Assembly (NCBI RefSeq): GCF_001735805.1
Contig: NZ_CP017248.1
Coordinates: 4,526,001-4,590,000 of the forward strand
Origin: Streptomyces fodineus
GTDB lineage: Bacteria; Actinomycetota; Actinomycetes; Streptomycetales; Streptomycetaceae
Length of the DNA: 64,000 nucleotides
Direction of reading: 5' to 3'
Position numbers and translations under genes: made by a program. The notes beneath the pieces were generated by a model. It had not been told where the DNA came from. It searched no databases and saw nothing but the letters and a program-made list of their open reading frames with translations. Shown piece by piece: positions 23,581 through 33,146 of the stretch; within the stretch, counting starts at the first letter, position 1, and each line of letters begins with the position of its first letter.

Positions 23581-25620
23581 TCAGCTCTCCGGGCGGTCCT
23601 CAGGGGTCTGGTCCATCACCGGGGCCGACTCCGCGGCGGTGGACTTGACCGTGCTGATCGCGGCCGTCGAGCCGTTCGCACCGTTGGTCAGTGCCAGCTC
23701 CTTCGGGGAGAGCACCGGCGGGCGGGTGGAGGGGGTACGGCGGGAGGAGCCGGTCCAGGCGGGCCGCGGCGGGCGCTTGTGGATCGGGGCGAAGATCTCG
23801 GCGATCTCCTCCTTGCCGAGGGTCTCCTTCTCCAGCAGCTGGAGGACGAGCTGGTCGAGCACGTCGCGGTTCTCGACCAGGATCTCCCAGGCCTCGTTGT
23901 GCGCGGTCTCGATGAGCTTCTTGACCTCTTCGTCGACCAGCGCGGCGACCTCTTCCGAGTAGTCGCGCTGGTGAGCCATCTCACGGCCGAGGAAGGGCTC
24001 GCTGTTGTCGCCGCCGAACTTGATGGCGCCGAGCCGCTCGGTCATGCCGTACTGGGTGACCATCGCGCGGGCCAGGTTGGTGGCCTTCTCGATGTCGTTC
24101 GCGGCGCCGGTGGTCGGGTCGTGGAAGACCAGTTCCTCGGCGGCGCGACCACCCAGCATGTAGGCGAGCTGGTCGAGCATCTCGTTGCGCGTGGTCGAGT
24201 ACTTGTCCTCGTCGGGCAGGACCATCGTGTAGCCGAGGGCGCGGCCGCGGGACAGGATCGTGATCTTGTGGACCGGGTCGGAGTTCGGCGAGGCCGCCGC
24301 GACCAGGGCGTGACCGCCCTCGTGGTACGCGGTGATCTTCTTCTCCTTGTCCGACATGATCCGGGTCCGCTTCTGCGGGCCCGCGACCACACGGTCGATC
24401 GCCTCGTCCAGCGCCCTGTTGTCGATCAGCTTCTGGTCGCCGCGGGCCGTCAGCAGCGCGGCCTCGTTGAGGACGTTCGCCAGGTCGGCGCCGGTCATGC
24501 CGGGGGTGCGGCGGGCCACGGCGGACAGGTCGACGTCCGGTGCGACCGGCTTGCCCTTCTGGTGGACCTTGAGGATCTCCAGGCGGCCCTGCAGGTCCGG
24601 CGGGTCGACCGCGATCTGGCGGTCGAAGCGGCCGGGGCGGAGCAGCGCCGGGTCGAGGATGTCCGGGCGGTTCGTGGCGGCGATGAGGATCACACCGCCC
24701 TTGACGTCGAATCCGTCCATCTCGACGAGCAGCTGGTTCAGGGTCTGCTCGCGCTCGTCGTGACCACCGCCGAGGCCGGCGCCGCGGTGGCGGCCGACCG
24801 CGTCGATCTCGTCGACGAAGACGATCGCCGGGGCGTTCGCCTTGGCCTGCTCGAACAGGTCACGGACTCGCGAGGCACCGACACCGACGAACATCTCGAC
24901 GAAGTCGGAACCGGAGATCGAGTAGAAGGGGACGCCCGCCTCGCCGGCGACGGCGCGCGCGAGCAGGGTCTTACCGGTACCCGGGCGGCCGTAGAGCAGC
25001 ACGCCCTTGGGGATCTTGGCGCCGACGGCCTGGAACTTGGCCGGCTCCTGCAGGAACTCCTTGATCTCGTGGAGCTCCTCGACGGCCTCGTCGCAGCCGG
25101 CGACGTCGGCGAACGTCGTCTTCGGGGTGTCCTTGGTGATGAGCTTGGCCTTGGACTTGCCGAAGTTCATGACCCGGGAGCCGCCGCCCTGCATCTGGTT
25201 CATCAGGAACAGGAAGACGACCACGATGAGGACGAAGGGAAGCAGGGAGAGCAGGACGCCGACGAACGGGTTCTGCTTGGACGGCGAGACCGTGTAGCCG
25301 TCCGGGATCTGCTTCTGCTCGTACTTGGTCTGGAGCTGGCTGGCGATGGTCACGCCCTGGTCGCCGATGTAGCTCGCCTGGATCTTCGAGCTGCCGTCGA
25401 CCTTCTGGCCGTCCTTGAGGGTGACCTTGATGCTCTGCTCGTCGCCTGTGGTCAGCTTGGCCGACTGGACCCTGTTGTCAGTGATCGCCGCAACGACCTG
25501 GCCGGTGTCCACCGTCTTGTAGCCGCCGGACGAGCCGACGACCTGCATCAACACGACCACGGCAAGGACGGCCAGCACGATCCACATGACCGGCCCACGG
25601 AAGTATCGCTTCACGTCCAT
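23581..25620 (-). CDS. ftsH: ATP-dependent zinc metalloprotease FtsH
   Basis: Membrane AAA+ protease, 679 residues. TM1 is at about 8-27 and TM2 at about 117-138, with an extracytoplasmic domain between. The AAA module has Walker A GRPGTGKTLLARA near residue 213 (Arg where many have Pro), Walker B FVDEIDAVG near 267, and ATNRPDILDPALLRPGRFDRQ as the SRH (split here for length: ATNRPDILDPALL and RPGRFDR). The zinc site HEGGHALVAA is near 430. The C-terminal 60 residues are Pro/Ser/Thr-rich. MDVKRYFRG at 25620 is used; an in-frame ATG at 25656 would add 12 residues but has no ribosome site. Confidence 0.96.
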   Translation of the reverse strand: MDVKRYFRGPVMWIVLAVLAVVVLMQVVGSSGGYKTVDTGQVVAAITDNRVQSAKLTTGDEQSIKVTLKDGQKVDGSSKIQASYIGDQGVTIASQLQTKYEQKQIPDGYTVSPSKQNPFVGVLLSLLPFVLIVVVFLFLMNQMQGGGSRVMNFGKSKAKLITKDTPKTTFADVAGCDEAVEELHEIKEFLQEPAKFQAVGAKIPKGVLLYGRPGTGKTLLARAVAGEAGVPFYSISGSDFVEMFVGVGASRVRDLFEQAKANAPAIVFVDEIDAVGRHRGAGLGGGHDEREQTLNQLLVEMDGFDVKGGVILIAATNRPDILDPALLRPGRFDRQIAVDPPDLQGRLEILKVHQKGKPVAPDVDLSAVARRTPGMTGADLANVLNEAALLTARGDQKLIDNRALDEAIDRVVAGPQKRTRIMSDKEKKITAYHEGGHALVAAASPNSDPVHKITILSRGRALGYTMVLPDEDKYSTTRNEMLDQLAYMLGGRAAEELVFHDPTTGAANDIEKATNLARAMVTQYGMTERLGAIKFGGDNSEPFLGREMAHQRDYSEEVAALVDEEVKKLIETAHNEAWEILVENRDVLDQLVLQLLEKETLGKEEIAEIFAPIHKRPPRPAWTGSSRRTPSTRPPVLSPKELALTNGANGSTAAISTVKSTAAESAPVMDQTPEDRPES

Positions 25621-25836
25621 CCATACGGAGCGGTGCCGCCCCGTCCCTCCTGCCATAGTGAGTTTGATAAGACAGTTCTTCTGACGGTACCCCAGCGTGG
25701 TGGTCCGAAGCCGCACGAAGTCTGCTTCGAGGGCCGGGGAGCCCGTCTCTGCATGCTTCAACGGCGCGGAACCCGCTGGGGTTCCCGATCGTCCTACAAG
25801 GCTTGAGCCGACTGGCTCACACCTGGTCCCGCCGGC

Positions 25837-26400
25837 TCAGCCGCCGTAGACGTGGGGCGCGAGCGTACCGACGAACGGCAGGTTGCGGTACTTCTCGGCG
25901 TAGTCGAGGCCGTAGCCGACGACGAACTCGTTCGGGATGTCGAAGCCGACCCACTCGACGTCGATGGCGACCTTCGCGGCGTCCGGCTTGCGCAGCAGCG
26001 TGCACACCTTCAGGGAGGCGGGCTCGCGGGAGCCGAGGTTGTTGATCAGCCAGGACAGGGTCAGCCCGGAGTCGATGATGTCCTCGACGATCAGGACGTG
26101 CTTGCCCTTGATGTCGGTGTCGAGGTCCTTGAGGATCCGCACGACACCCGAGGACTGGGTGCCCGCGCCGTAGGAGGACACGGCCATCCAGTCCATGGTG
26201 AGGGGGGTGGACAGCGCCCGTGCGAGGTCCGCCATGACCATCACGGCGCCCTTGAGGACGCCGACGATGAGCAGGTCCTTGCCCGCGTACTCCGCGTCGA
26301 TCTTCGCGGCCAGCTCGGCCAGCTTCGCGTCGATCTCTTCCTTGGTGATGAGCACCTGCTGAAGGTCGGCACCCATGTCTTTCGCGTCCACCCGCATCAC
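25837..26400 (-). CDS. hpt: Hypoxanthine phosphoribosyltransferase
   Basis: 187 residues. It salvages hypoxanthine (and guanine) with PRPP. Motifs: the VGVLKGAVMVMADLARAL loop, the flexible-loop VSSYGAGTQSSG, the PRPP-binding VEDIIDSGLTLSWL near residue 105, and the purine-binding VEWVGFDIPNEFVVGYGLDY in the C-terminal part. In-frame starts at 26400, 26397 and GADLQQ (26376) exist. The first is used. It lies in the tilS-hpt-ftsH order common in actinobacteria, minus strand. Confidence 0.95.
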   Translation of the reverse strand: MMRVDAKDMGADLQQVLITKEEIDAKLAELAAKIDAEYAGKDLLIVGVLKGAVMVMADLARALSTPLTMDWMAVSSYGAGTQSSGVVRILKDLDTDIKGKHVLIVEDIIDSGLTLSWLINNLGSREPASLKVCTLLRKPDAAKVAIDVEWVGFDIPNEFVVGYGLDYAEKYRNLPFVGTLAPHVYGG

Positions 26401-26487
26401 TTTCGGTCGTCCCGCACTTACGGCCGTAGCCCACGGCCACCGGCTGCCCGGGCCGGCCGCCGGAGGGTCGCTCCGCGGGGCCTGGAT

Positions 26488-27543
26488 TCAGCCTTGCCGA
26501 ATCACCAGTCTGCCACCCTGCCGCTGAGCGACGACTTTGCCGGGGAGATTGATGGCCCCCTGGCCGCGCCAGCCGGTGATCAGACGGTCGAGTTCCTCGA
26601 TGTGGCGGGCGAACAGCGAACCGGCCGGGGCACCGGCCTCGATGGCGGCGCGGCGCAGGATGCGGCGGCGGACGGCGGGCGGGAGGGCGTAGAGCTTGGT
26701 GCACTCCAGCTGACCTGCGGCGTCGCGTACGGAGGCCTCGGCCTGGCTGGCCCAGGCGTCCAGGGCGTCGGCATCGTCGCGGGAGAGCTGCGCGGTGCGG
26801 GCGAGCGCCTCCACGACCCCTTTGCCGAGGGCCTTCTCCAGGGCGGGCAGGCCTTCGTGGCGGAGCCGGGAGCGGGTGTAGGCGGGGTCGGCGTTGTGAG
26901 GATCGTCCCAGACCGGGAGGGACTGGACCATGCAGGCCTTGCGGGCGGTCTGCCGGTCGAGTTGCAGGAAGGGGCGCCGGTAGCGGCCGCCGGCCCCCGA
27001 GACCGCGGCCATTCCGGACAGGGAGCGGATGCCGGAGCCGCGAGCGAGGCCCAGCAGGACGGTTTCGGCCTGGTCGTCGCGGGTGTGGCCGAGCAGGACC
27101 GCGGTGGCGCGGTGGCGTTCGGCGATGGCATCGAGGGCGGCGTAGCGGGCGTCGCGGGCGGCGGCTTCGGGTCCGCCTTCGCGGCCCACGCTCACGGCGA
27201 TGGACTCGACCGGGTCGAGGCCGAGTTCGTGCAGCCGCAGCACGACCTCGTCGGCGCGCAGGCCGGAGCCGGGCTGGAGGCCGTGGTCGATGGTGACGCC
27301 CCCGGCGCGGATGCCGAGCTTGGGCGCTTCGAAGGCGACGGCGGAGGCGAGGGCCATGGAGTCGGCGCCGCCGGAGCACGCGACGAGGACGAGCGGGGAG
27401 GGGGACCGCTCGGCCGTCCGGTCCGGGCGTTCGCCGGTGGCCTGGCGGCCGGGCACGCCGGTGGTGTGGTGGTCGTTGAGGATGTCGTGGAGGACGCGGC
27501 GGACCGCCAGGCGTATCGCCGCGACCGCAGGATGGGGACCCAT
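26488..27543 (-). CDS. tilS: tRNA(Ile)-lysidine synthetase
   Basis: 351 residues. It attaches lysine to C34 of the CAU-anticodon isoleucine tRNA, an essential recoding step. The N-type ATP-pyrophosphatase P-loop VACSGGADSMALASAV is near residue 55. It is followed by TIDHGLQPGSGL, LLGHTRDDQAETVLLGLARG and DDPHNADPAYTRSRLRHEGLP (in pieces), all typical of TilS. A helical TilS substrate-binding domain fills the rest. N-terminal extension of about 45 residues. It starts 191 bp from the zincin gene and precedes hpt by 87 bp. Confidence 0.93.
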   Translation of the reverse strand: MGPHPAVAAIRLAVRRVLHDILNDHHTTGVPGRQATGERPDRTAERSPSPLVLVACSGGADSMALASAVAFEAPKLGIRAGGVTIDHGLQPGSGLRADEVVLRLHELGLDPVESIAVSVGREGGPEAAARDARYAALDAIAERHRATAVLLGHTRDDQAETVLLGLARGSGIRSLSGMAAVSGAGGRYRRPFLQLDRQTARKACMVQSLPVWDDPHNADPAYTRSRLRHEGLPALEKALGKGVVEALARTAQLSRDDADALDAWASQAEASVRDAAGQLECTKLYALPPAVRRRILRRAAIEAGAPAGSLFARHIEELDRLITGWRGQGAINLPGKVVAQRQGGRLVIRQG

Positions 27544-27734
27544 GTCCGGTTCCCTTCATGAAGTTTTCGGGGGGTGAGCCCGAGCCGGTCACTCAGAGTG
27601 TGTAGATGGTGACAGAAGCGGGCGGTTCCCCGAGCATTGCACGCCTACGCATGGCTCACGGTCCCTCGGACGGGTGATTGGAGGGGCGTTCGCCTGCCGT
27701 AGGCCGGATTCCAATCACGACGCGTCCATGCCGT

Positions 27735-28868
27735 TCACGACTCGGCCTTCCGGTGCACCCGTGCGACCCAGTCCGCCGGTTTGGCGATCTCCGCCTTGGT
27801 GGGCAGGGTGTTGGGCGAGGTCCACACGCGGTTGAAGCCGTCGACGCCGACCTGCTCGACGACGGCTCGAACGAACCTCTCGCCGTCCCGGTACTGCCTC
27901 AGTTTGGCATCCAGACCCAGCAGCTTGCGCAGGGCGAGGTCGAGGCGGGAGGCGCCCTTGGCGCGGCGCTGCTGGAACTTCTCGCGGATCTCCGCCACGG
28001 TCGGTACGACGCTGGGGCCGACACCGTCCATGACGTAGTCGGCATGGCCCTCCAGCAGGGACATCACGGCGGTGAGGCGGCCGAGGATCTCGCGCTGGGC
28101 GGGGGTCTGCACCAGCTCCACGAAGGAGCGGCCACCGTCCTCCTCCTCGCCCTCGGGGCGGCCTCCGGCGAGGGACTGGGCGGCTTCCCGGATGCGTTCC
28201 AGGAAGGTCATCGGGTCGACGTCGGTCTCCGCCAAGAACGACTGGATTTCGCCCTCCAGGTGGTCGCGCAGCCAGGGCACGGCCGTGAACTGGGTGCGGT
28301 GGGTCTCCTCGTGCAGGCACACCCACAGGCGGAAGTCGTGCGGCTCGACGTCGAGTTCGCGCTCCACGTGGACGATGTTGGGGGCGACGAGGAGGAGCCG
28401 GCCGCCGCCGTTCTCGCCGGCCGGGAGCTCGCGGGTGGCGGGGGCGAAGGTCTCGTACTGGCCGAGGACGCGGGAGGACAGGAACGACAGCAGCATGCCG
28501 AGTTCCACGCCGGTGACCTTGCCGCCGACGGTGCCGAGGACCGCGCTGGTGGGGCTGCCGGCGCGGCGTTCCTGCATCTTCTCCAGCAGGGGCCTGAGGA
28601 TCTCGCGGAATCCGGCGACGTTGGCGCGGACCCAGCCGGGGCGGTCGACGACCAGGACGGGGGTGTCGTGGATCTCGTCGATGCCCATACGAGTGAAGCC
28701 CCGGACGTGTTCCTCCGAGGCTTTCGCATGCCGGCGCAGCTCCGCGACGACGGCACGGGCCTCGTCGCGGCTGACGTCGGGGCCCGGTCGTACGAGCCGC
28801 GTCGCGGTTGCCACCGCGAGGTTCCAGTCGACCATCCCGGGAGTGGCGGTGCCACCGAAGCCAGTCAT
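27735..28868 (-). CDS. Zincin-like metalloprotease family (DUF2342) protein
   Basis: 377 residues. The family is often annotated as zinc-dependent metalloprotease or as F420-biosynthesis-associated protein. The putative metal site LHEETHRTQF (HExxH near residue 186) is visible, with a second conserved helix MSLLEGHADYVMDGVG near 275 that would supply the third ligand. Other features: MVDWNLAVATATRL at the start and RLDLALRKLLGLDAKLRQYRDG near 320. Function is unknown. It is cytoplasmic by sequence, with no signal peptide. It sits between the carboxypeptidase and tilS, a conserved actinobacterial order. Confidence 0.88.
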   Translation of the reverse strand: MTGFGGTATPGMVDWNLAVATATRLVRPGPDVSRDEARAVVAELRRHAKASEEHVRGFTRMGIDEIHDTPVLVVDRPGWVRANVAGFREILRPLLEKMQERRAGSPTSAVLGTVGGKVTGVELGMLLSFLSSRVLGQYETFAPATRELPAGENGGGRLLLVAPNIVHVERELDVEPHDFRLWVCLHEETHRTQFTAVPWLRDHLEGEIQSFLAETDVDPMTFLERIREAAQSLAGGRPEGEEEDGGRSFVELVQTPAQREILGRLTAVMSLLEGHADYVMDGVGPSVVPTVAEIREKFQQRRAKGASRLDLALRKLLGLDAKLRQYRDGERFVRAVVEQVGVDGFNRVWTSPNTLPTKAEIAKPADWVARVHRKAES

Positions 28869-29125
28869 GACGTCAACCGTACGGGACCGTTCCCACTTGG
28901 GGCAGGCCGTGTGAGTCCGGCAGGCGTCGGGGGTGTTGCGCGGCGCCCGCTACCGCAGGCCGTGCCCACCCGTTCCGCCCTGGGGAACGACTGCCCACGG
29001 AGGCGGCGGGACCGGCCGCCCCGGGCCCGCCCCACCGCCGTATCACCGCGAGCCCGCCCCTGCCGTCGTACGGCGTGCACCCCCGACCCGCCACCGCCGT
29101 AGTGGGTCCGCGGTCGTTGCACGAG

Positions 29126-30733
29126 CTAGTGGCAGCCGCAGTCCGCCAGCGCTGTCGCCGTCTTGTCCAGGGCCGATTCGGCCGCCGCGGCGTCCGTCGT
29201 GCCGGAGGCCATGAAGGCGAAGGCCAGAAGGCGGCCGTCGGCGTCGACGACCGTGCCGGCGAGGGTGTTGACGCCGGTCAGGGTGCCGGTCTTGGCGCGT
29301 ACGACGCCTGCCGCGCTGTCGGTGTAGCGGTCGGCCAGGGTGCCGGTGAAGCCGGCGACGGGCAGGCCGGTGAGGACGGGGCGCAGGCCGGGGCGGTCCG
29401 GGTCGCCGGCCGTGACCAGCAGCCCGGTGAGGAGACCGGCGGTGAGCCGGTCGTCGCGGTCGAGGCCGCTGCCGTCGTGGAAGGAGGCGCCGGACATCGG
29501 CAGGCCCAGCTTGGTGAGCCGGGCGGAGATCGCCTTGGCGCCGCCGTCGAAGCTGCCTGGCTGGCCGCTGGTGAGGGCCGTCTGGCGGGCCAGGGCCTCG
29601 GCGATGTCGTTGTCGCTGTTGGTCAGCATGCGCTCGACCAGGGCGGACAGCGGGGGCGAGGAGACGGTGGCGAGCGTCTGCGCGCGCGTGGTGGCCTTGG
29701 AGGGGCCGGGGGGCGTGGTGGTGATGCCCGCGTCCTGGAGGAAGCCCGCGAACTCGCCCGCCGCGTCGTTCGCCGGGTCGCTCACGCGGGGCACCGGGCC
29801 GCTGGTGGAGCCGTCGGTGCGGCCCTCGTCGGCGATCAGGGCGCTGACGGGCGCGAGGTTGTCGTTGACGCCGATGGGGTGCAGGTCGGGGCCGGAGTAG
29901 AGGGTCGTGTCGTAGGAGAGCGTGACCTTGTGGATGCCGCGCTTGTGGAGTGCCTTCGCGGTGTTCGCCGCGAGCGTGCGCAGGCTGGCCCAGTTGCCGG
30001 CCTTCTTCTGCGTGGTGAGGGTCGGGTCGCCGCCGCCGACCAGGACGAGTTCGCCGGTGTCGGGTTCGAGGACGGCACGGGTGGTGAGCCGGTGGTCGGG
30101 GCCCAGGGCGGACAGGGCGGCCACGGCGGTGGCGATCTTGGTGGTGGAGGCGGGGGTGAGGGCCTTGCCCTCGTCGGCGCCGTACAGACGCCTGCCGGTG
30201 GTCACGTCGACGACGGCGGCCGCGTGGTCGCCGCCGAGCGCGGGGGCGTTCAGGAGGGGCCCCAGGACGTCCGAGAGGGCCTTTCCGACCGGCGGGGCCT
30301 TCATGGTGCCGACGGCGCCCGGCCGGCCGTCCAGGCCCACCAGGACGGGTCCGGCGCTCGGCGCGGGCCGGGGTTCCGCCGCCGTCGCACCGGTCGCGTC
30401 GTGATCTGCGCCACCTGACCGCTCCAGGGCGGCGGCCCGGTCCCGCTCGGCCGTACGCTGACCGTCGGCGTCCCAGGGTCCGGCGGCGGTCACCACTGCG
30501 GCGGCGAGCGCCAGGCCGGCGGTGGCGGCGCCCGCGGTGTACTGCCAGGTCCTGACCGCCCGCGGACGCGGGAGGCGCAGGAACTCGGGCCTTGACCGCA
30601 GGGCCCGCGTCAACCGCGCGACCTGCGGCTCGACGGCCGCACCGGCCCGTGCCAGACGCGGTCGTACGGCGTTCGCGATCCGCTCCATCCGCGGTCTCGC
30701 GGCCCGCCACGGCCTCAGCTCTGGCACGACCAC
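29126..30733 (-). CDS. dacB: D-alanyl-D-alanine carboxypeptidase/endopeptidase (PBP4, peptidase S13)
   Basis: 535 residues. A basic cytoplasmic N-terminus (about 60 residues) precedes one membrane segment (AGAATAGLALAAAVVTAAG, about 72-90), placing the domain outside. Penicillin-binding motifs: PASTTKIATAVAAL (SxxK near residue 192), NSDNDIAEALARQ (SDN near 373) and KTGTLTGVNTLAG (KTG near 478), with the S13-type inserted domain between the first two. It trims or cuts peptidoglycan peptides. It is divergent from ppa, the two sharing the 79-bp region 30734-30812. Confidence 0.93.
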   Translation of the reverse strand: MVVPELRPWRAARPRMERIANAVRPRLARAGAAVEPQVARLTRALRSRPEFLRLPRPRAVRTWQYTAGAATAGLALAAAVVTAAGPWDADGQRTAERDRAAALERSGGADHDATGATAAEPRPAPSAGPVLVGLDGRPGAVGTMKAPPVGKALSDVLGPLLNAPALGGDHAAAVVDVTTGRRLYGADEGKALTPASTTKIATAVAALSALGPDHRLTTRAVLEPDTGELVLVGGGDPTLTTQKKAGNWASLRTLAANTAKALHKRGIHKVTLSYDTTLYSGPDLHPIGVNDNLAPVSALIADEGRTDGSTSGPVPRVSDPANDAAGEFAGFLQDAGITTTPPGPSKATTRAQTLATVSSPPLSALVERMLTNSDNDIAEALARQTALTSGQPGSFDGGAKAISARLTKLGLPMSGASFHDGSGLDRDDRLTAGLLTGLLVTAGDPDRPGLRPVLTGLPVAGFTGTLADRYTDSAAGVVRAKTGTLTGVNTLAGTVVDADGRLLAFAFMASGTTDAAAAESALDKTATALADCGCH

Positions 30734-30812
30734 CAGCCCCTTTCGCGATCACACACGTGCGTGAGGGACACTTAACCACCAGAACTATGTGCTGATCATG
30801 GAGGAGCCACCG

Positions 30813-31304
30813 GTGGAGTTCGACGTCACGATCGAGATCCCGAAGGGTTCGCGCAACAAGTACGAGGTGGACCACGAGACCGGTCGGATCCGCCTGGACC
30901 GTCGCCTCTTCACCTCGACCGCCTACCCGACCGACTACGGCTTCGTCGAGAACACCCTCGGCGAGGACGGCGACCCGCTGGACGCGCTGGTCATCCTGGA
31001 CGAGCCGACCTTCCCGGGCTGCCTGATCAAGTGCCGCGCCATCGGCATGTTCCGTATGACGGACGAGGCGGGCGGCGACGACAAGCTGCTGTGCGTTCCG
31101 GCCACCGACCCGCGTGTGGAGCACCTGCGCGACATCCACCACGTGTCGGAGTTCGACCGTCTGGAGATCCAGCACTTCTTCGAGGTGTACAAGGACCTGG
31201 AGCCCGGCAAGTCGGTCGAGGGCGCCAACTGGGTGGGCCGCACGGACGCCGAGGTGGAGATCGAGCGGTCCTACAAGCGCTTCAAGGAGCAGGGCGGCCA
31301 CTGA
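30813..31304 (+). CDS. ppa: Inorganic pyrophosphatase (family I)
   Basis: 163 residues. It hydrolyses PPi, driving biosynthetic reactions. Family I signature: VEFDVTIEIPKGSRNKYEVD at the start, TAYPTDYGFVENTLGEDGDP, then GDPLDALVI with the metal-binding Asp cluster (about 50-60), and a C-terminal YKDLEPGK. GTG 30813 is six bases downstream of GGAGGAG. An in-frame ATG at 30789 overlaps that site and was rejected. A strong hairpin follows. Confidence 0.96.
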   Translation: MEFDVTIEIPKGSRNKYEVDHETGRIRLDRRLFTSTAYPTDYGFVENTLGEDGDPLDALVILDEPTFPGCLIKCRAIGMFRMTDEAGGDDKLLCVPATDPRVEHLRDIHHVSEFDRLEIQHFFEVYKDLEPGKSVEGANWVGRTDAEVEIERSYKRFKEQGGH

Positions 31305-31335
31305 CGCCCCTGCGGCGCCTGCTGAGGCGTCTTTC

Positions 31336-31373
31336 GCCGACGGGCCGCACGCGTGCGCGTGCGGCCCGTCGGC
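31336..31373 (+). terminator. 16-bp perfect hairpin after ppa
   Basis: GCCGACGGGCCGCACG (31336-31351) and its exact complement (31358-31373) around CGTGCG, 31 bp past the ppa stop. Confidence 0.82.
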
Positions 31374-31461
31374 ATCCACGCACGCGTACCGCCAGTTCCA
31401 GTTCGGGTACGTGTGCGCATACTGAGCCGTACGGAAGGTGTCGTTCAGGGAGCGGTGCGAG

Positions 31462-33120
31462 GTGACGGAGGCGGAGGACCGCAAGCCCCGGTCGGACGAG
31501 GCGCGGTACGACCCGGAGGTCACGTCCGAGTTCGCCATCCCCGTGGGCATCGAGGTCCCGGAGGGTGGCGGCGAGCCGGAGACCACGTCCGAGTTCGCGG
31601 TGCCGCGGGGCCTGGCGGTGCCCCACGCGCCGAGTGCCGAGCCGGAGGGATCGGCGTTCACCCCGCCGAGCACCTACAGCGCCAAGGAGGCCCCGTCGGC
31701 GTTCACGCCGGCCACCGGGGTGCCGCTGGTCACCCTGGTCAAGGACGCGCCCTGGCAGGACCGGATGCGCACCATGCTGCGCATGCCGGTGACCGAGCGG
31801 CCCGCGCCGGAGCCGGTGCAGCGGGAGGGGGAGGACGGCGGCCCGGCCGTCCCGCGCGTGCTCGACCTGACGCTGCGTATCGGGGAGCTGCTGCTGGCCG
31901 GCGGTGAGGGCGCGGAGGACGTCGAGGCCGCGATGTTCGCGGTGTGCCGGTCCTACGGCCTCGACCGCTGCGAGCCGAACGTCACCTTCACCCTGCTGTC
32001 GATCTCGCACCAGCCGTCGCTGGTGGACGACCCGGTGACGGCGTCGCGGACGGTACGGCGGCGGGGCACCGACTACACACGGCTCGCGGCCGTGTTCCAG
32101 CTGGTGGACGACCTGACCGACCCGGAGACCCATGTCTCCCTGGAGGAGGCCTACCGGCGGCTGGCGGAGATCCGCCGCAACCGGCACCCCTACCCCGGCT
32201 GGGGCCTGACCCTGGCCAGCGGTCTGCTGGCCGGTGCGGCCTCCGTGCTGGTCGGCGGTGATCTGATCGTGTTCGTCGCGGCGGCCGTCGGCGCGATGCT
32301 CGGCGACCGGCTGGCCTGGCTGTGCGCGGGGCGCGGGCTGCCGGAGTTCTACCAGTTCATGGTCGCCGCGATGCCGCCCGCGGCAATCGGGGTGGCGTTC
32401 GCGCTGGCGCATGTGGACGTGAAGGCGTCCGCCGTCGTCACCGGTGGGCTGTTCGCGCTGCTGCCGGGACGGGCGCTGGTGGCGGGCGTGCAGGACGGTC
32501 TGACGGGCTTCTACATCACCGCCTCGGCCCGCCTGCTGGAGGTCCTGTACTTCTTCGTGGGCATCGTCGCCGGTGTGCTGGTCGTCCTGTACTTCGGGGT
32601 GAAGATCGGCGGCAAACTGAACCCGGACGCGGCGCTCATGATCAACCAACGGCCGCTGATCCAGATCGCGGCCTCCATGCTGCTGTCGCTGACCTTCGCG
32701 GTGCTGCTCCAGCAGGAGCGGTCGACCGTGCTGTGGGTGACCCTCAACGGGGGCGTGGCCTGGTCGGTGTACGGCGCGATGCACTACGTCGGCGGCATCT
32801 CGCCCGTGGCGTCCACGGCCGTGGCGGCGGGGCTGGTGGGGCTGTTCGGGCAGTTGCTGTCCCGATACCGGTTCGCCTCGGCGCTGCCCTATACGACGGC
32901 CGCGATCGGGCCGCTGCTGCCCGGCTCCGCCACGTATTTCGGGCTGCTGAACATGGCCCAGAACGAGGTGAACAAGGGGCTGGTGTCGCTGGCCAACGCG
33001 GCGTCGCTGGCCATGGCGATCGCCATCGGGGTCAATCTGGGGTCGGAGATCTTCCGGCTGTTCCTGAGGGTCGGGTCCGGGGGGAAGCGGCGGGCCGCCA
33101 AGCGGACCAGGGGATTCTGA
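31462..33120 (+). CDS. Threonine/serine exporter family (ThrE-like) membrane protein
   Basis: 552 residues. The first 125 residues are acidic, Pro-rich and probably disordered, with a duplicated motif (TSEFAIPVGIEVP and TSEFAVPRGLAVP). The ThrE domain follows: LDLTLRIGELLLAGGEGAED, the hydrophobic hairpin segments from about residue 240, and a second ThrE_2 bundle to the end. About ten membrane segments are apparent. It probably exports threonine/serine or related metabolites by proton motive force. GTG 31462 lies nine bases after GGGAG; the frame also opens at GTG 31438. Confidence 0.86.
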   Translation: MTEAEDRKPRSDEARYDPEVTSEFAIPVGIEVPEGGGEPETTSEFAVPRGLAVPHAPSAEPEGSAFTPPSTYSAKEAPSAFTPATGVPLVTLVKDAPWQDRMRTMLRMPVTERPAPEPVQREGEDGGPAVPRVLDLTLRIGELLLAGGEGAEDVEAAMFAVCRSYGLDRCEPNVTFTLLSISHQPSLVDDPVTASRTVRRRGTDYTRLAAVFQLVDDLTDPETHVSLEEAYRRLAEIRRNRHPYPGWGLTLASGLLAGAASVLVGGDLIVFVAAAVGAMLGDRLAWLCAGRGLPEFYQFMVAAMPPAAIGVAFALAHVDVKASAVVTGGLFALLPGRALVAGVQDGLTGFYITASARLLEVLYFFVGIVAGVLVVLYFGVKIGGKLNPDAALMINQRPLIQIAASMLLSLTFAVLLQQERSTVLWVTLNGGVAWSVYGAMHYVGGISPVASTAVAAGLVGLFGQLLSRYRFASALPYTTAAIGPLLPGSATYFGLLNMAQNEVNKGLVSLANAASLAMAIAIGVNLGSEIFRLFLRVGSGGKRRAAKRTRGF

Positions 33121-33146
33121 GCGCCTGGCGGCTCGGGCGCGCCCTG

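Noticed and set aside
23779..25806. 675-residue plus-strand frame opposite ftsH
   Set aside because: Shadow caused by codon bias; ftsH on the minus strand carries all AAA+ and zinc motifs.
30789..30812. Upstream ATG as ppa start
   Set aside because: It would place the GGAGGAG ribosome site inside the coding sequence; GTG 30813 at six-base spacing gives the standard 163-residue enzyme.
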